From DAOTTI01 sp034437795 (GTDB lineage: Bacteria; Chloroflexota; UBA11872; UBA12225), in the NCBI GenBank assembly GCA_034437795.1, contig DAOTTI010000056.1:1-49648 (forward strand): DNA of 49,648 nucleotides, read 5' to 3'. The translations under genes were made by a program, and so were the position numbers. Below the pieces are notes generated by a model. It was not told the DNA's origin and did no database searches. It was given only the letters and a program-made list of their open reading frames with translations. This document shows positions 48,700-49,648 of the stretch, piece after piece (positions within the stretch are counted from its first letter, which is position 1; each line of letters starts with the position of its first letter).

Positions 48700-49413
48700 G
48701 TGTCCCTGCCAAAGCGCGAGCCGACCTGCTGGCGGCGGGCAGGCAGGGGCGCCGCGGCCGGCCACCGGTCGCCTAGCGCCGGAGCGTCGCCTGTGGTTCC
48801 GGACCGGCAGAGCGATGAACGCGTGGGCCGCGCCGCTCCGAAGGCAGGGGGCCTTGCCCTGTCGGTGGCGCGCGCCGATGGCGTCCAGGTGGAGCTGCCC
48901 GCGCGCTGGTTCCAGCGGGTCGCCGCCGCAGCCTACGCCGCCGCGGGGCGCGACGAGCCGGCGGAGGCAGCCCTCCTGCTGGCCGGTAACGCCACCCTTC
49001 ACCGGCTCAACCGCGACTACCGCGGCGTCGATGCCCCGACGGACGTGCTGTCCTTCGCCCAACTCGAGGGGCCGCCTATCGTCGCGGCAGCGTCCCCGGA
49101 GGGGCCGGTCTACCTGGGTGACGTGGCGATCTCCGTCGAGCGGGCGCGCCGCCAGGCGGCCGAGCTCGGCCATTCCTTCCAGCGGGAGATGGCCTACCTC
49201 CTGGTGCATGGCCTGCTCCACCTGCTGGGCTACGACCACGACACGGATGCGGCCCAGGCGGAGATGCGGCGCGTGGAGGAGCTGGCCCTGTCGCGCCTGG
49301 GGCTGAGCCGCGGCGTGCAGTCGCTGGACGTAGCGAGCGACGACGTCGCGAGCGACAAGGATCAAGGCGGTGTCCGCCTGAGCGGCGGCGCGGGGACGGT
49401 AGCGCCGCAGTAG
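48700..49413 (+). CDS. ybeY: Endoribonuclease YbeY (rRNA maturation)
   Basis: 237 residues from GTG 48700, preceded by GAGGAG; GTG at 48670 and 48793 are alternatives. Only from about residue 55 does family similarity begin (LSVARADGVQVELPARWFQR). The core reads NRDYRGVDAPTDVLSFAQLE, VYLGDVAISVERARRQAAEL and the zinc motif AYLLVHGLLHLLGYDHDTDA, with three His ligands. YbeY takes part in 16S 3' processing and ribosome quality control. The last codon and stop lie inside the terminal inverted repeat. Confidence 0.93.
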   Translation: MSLPKREPTCWRRAGRGAAAGHRSPSAGASPVVPDRQSDERVGRAAPKAGGLALSVARADGVQVELPARWFQRVAAAAYAAAGRDEPAEAALLLAGNATLHRLNRDYRGVDAPTDVLSFAQLEGPPIVAAASPEGPVYLGDVAISVERARRQAAELGHSFQREMAYLLVHGLLHLLGYDHDTDAAQAEMRRVEELALSRLGLSRGVQSLDVASDDVASDKDQGGVRLSGGAGTVAPQ

Positions 49414-49648
49414 AGTGTGTCGAGAGGATCGGCCATGAGTGAGGGAGGGCGAGCCAGGATCTACGAGGTCCCTGCGGCCGCTCCATCGGGGGCGCGGGCG
49501 CGCTCCGCGCCGGGTCCGGACGCGCGGACGCTGGCGCCGGACCCGGCGCGGAGCGCGCCCGCGCCCCCGATGGAGCGGCCGCAGGGACCTCGTAGATCCA
49601 GGCTCGCCCTCCCTCACTCATGGCCGTTCCTCACGACACACTCTACTG
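49408..49648. repeat. 112-bp near-perfect inverted repeat at the window end
   Basis: Left arm 49408-49519, 17-base spacer 49520-49536, right arm 49537-49648. The arms match at 109 of 112 positions, with mismatches at left positions 49423, 49429 and 49456. The left arm starts in the last codon of ybeY, contains its TAG and the next start codon, and the right arm ends on the last base of the window, so the repeat may continue. No other sequence in the window resembles it. Confidence 0.95.
49436..49648 (+). CDS. Start of a further gene, truncated by the palindrome or window end
   Basis: ATG 49436 follows GAGAGGATC and lies 22 bp after ybeY, the usual spacing for the next gene of this operon. 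The frame is open to the last base: MSEGGRARIYEVPAAAPSGA, then a Pro/Ala/Arg-rich stretch. Beyond 49519 it is a mirror of its own start and cannot be trusted as protein sequence. No family recognised; in related operons a diacylglycerol kinase or a CBS/transporter gene often follows ybeY. Confidence 0.35.

Overview
The window is about 70% G+C, gene-dense, and carries a bacterial chromosomal segment. Several things suggest a Chloroflexota (Thermomicrobia/Sphaerobacter-like) bacterium: an ECF sigma factor overlapping a DUF5667-like gene, an FmdB zinc ribbon, a histidyl-tRNA-synthetase-like gene fused into a hisG-hisD run, a CIRCE-controlled hrcA-grpE-dnaK-dnaJ operon, an SDH-type membrane protease, and the very high G+C. 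This assignment is inference from gene content; no 16S rRNA or ribosomal protein marker is present.

Layout. (1) 1-10.3 kb: housekeeping genes. These are the sigma factor with its partner, holB, fmdB, a histidine biosynthesis run (hisS/hisZ-like, hisG, hisD), ychF, pyrimidine-nucleoside phosphorylase and a CBS-pair protein. (2) 10.4-18.3 kb: a stress/envelope neighbourhood. It holds a GAF sensor kinase, an OmpR-type response regulator, two divergent small heat shock proteins, a PRC-BON protein, an SDH-family membrane protease and a DUF1614 membrane protein. Four intergenic regions here carry a shared 11-bp-phased direct repeat on the same strand. I read this as a likely response-regulator operator, and it may tie the neighbourhood into one regulon. 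(3) 18.6-23.5 kb: a minus-strand operon of a small basic protein, a HEAT-like protein, a FecR-like membrane protein, acpS and nnr. The nnr reading frame is broken by one in-frame TGA. (4) 23.6-28.6 kb: a tRNA array, Leu(TAA) on plus and Cys, Gly, Phe, Val and Leu(GAG) on minus. It is interrupted by a roughly 2.8 kb island with a truncated IS3-type transposase, an unrecognised two-gene pair and decayed sequence. (5) 28.6-38.0 kb: an exopolysaccharide locus with five glycosyltransferase domains in four genes, an O-antigen-ligase/polymerase-like protein, a zinc-ribbon protein and a WbaP-type initiating sugar transferase. (6) 38.3-45.6 kb: the CIRCE/HrcA heat shock operon followed by prmA and rsmE. 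(7) 46.1-49.6 kb: HIT protein, PgpH-like HD phosphohydrolase, ybeY and the start of a further gene.

Two sequence-level features cut across the regions. A dispersed palindromic, MITE/REP-like repeat occurs at least a dozen times and only in gaps between genes. Its ends are inverted (ATTCAYGAGCGG ... GCCRTGAATACTCCAGG) and its core is a CCTCTCCC/GGGAGAGG hairpin. The last 241 bases of the window form a near-perfect 112-bp inverted repeat starting in the last codon of ybeY. It may be a genuine palindrome, but it may equally be a fold-back artefact at a contig end.
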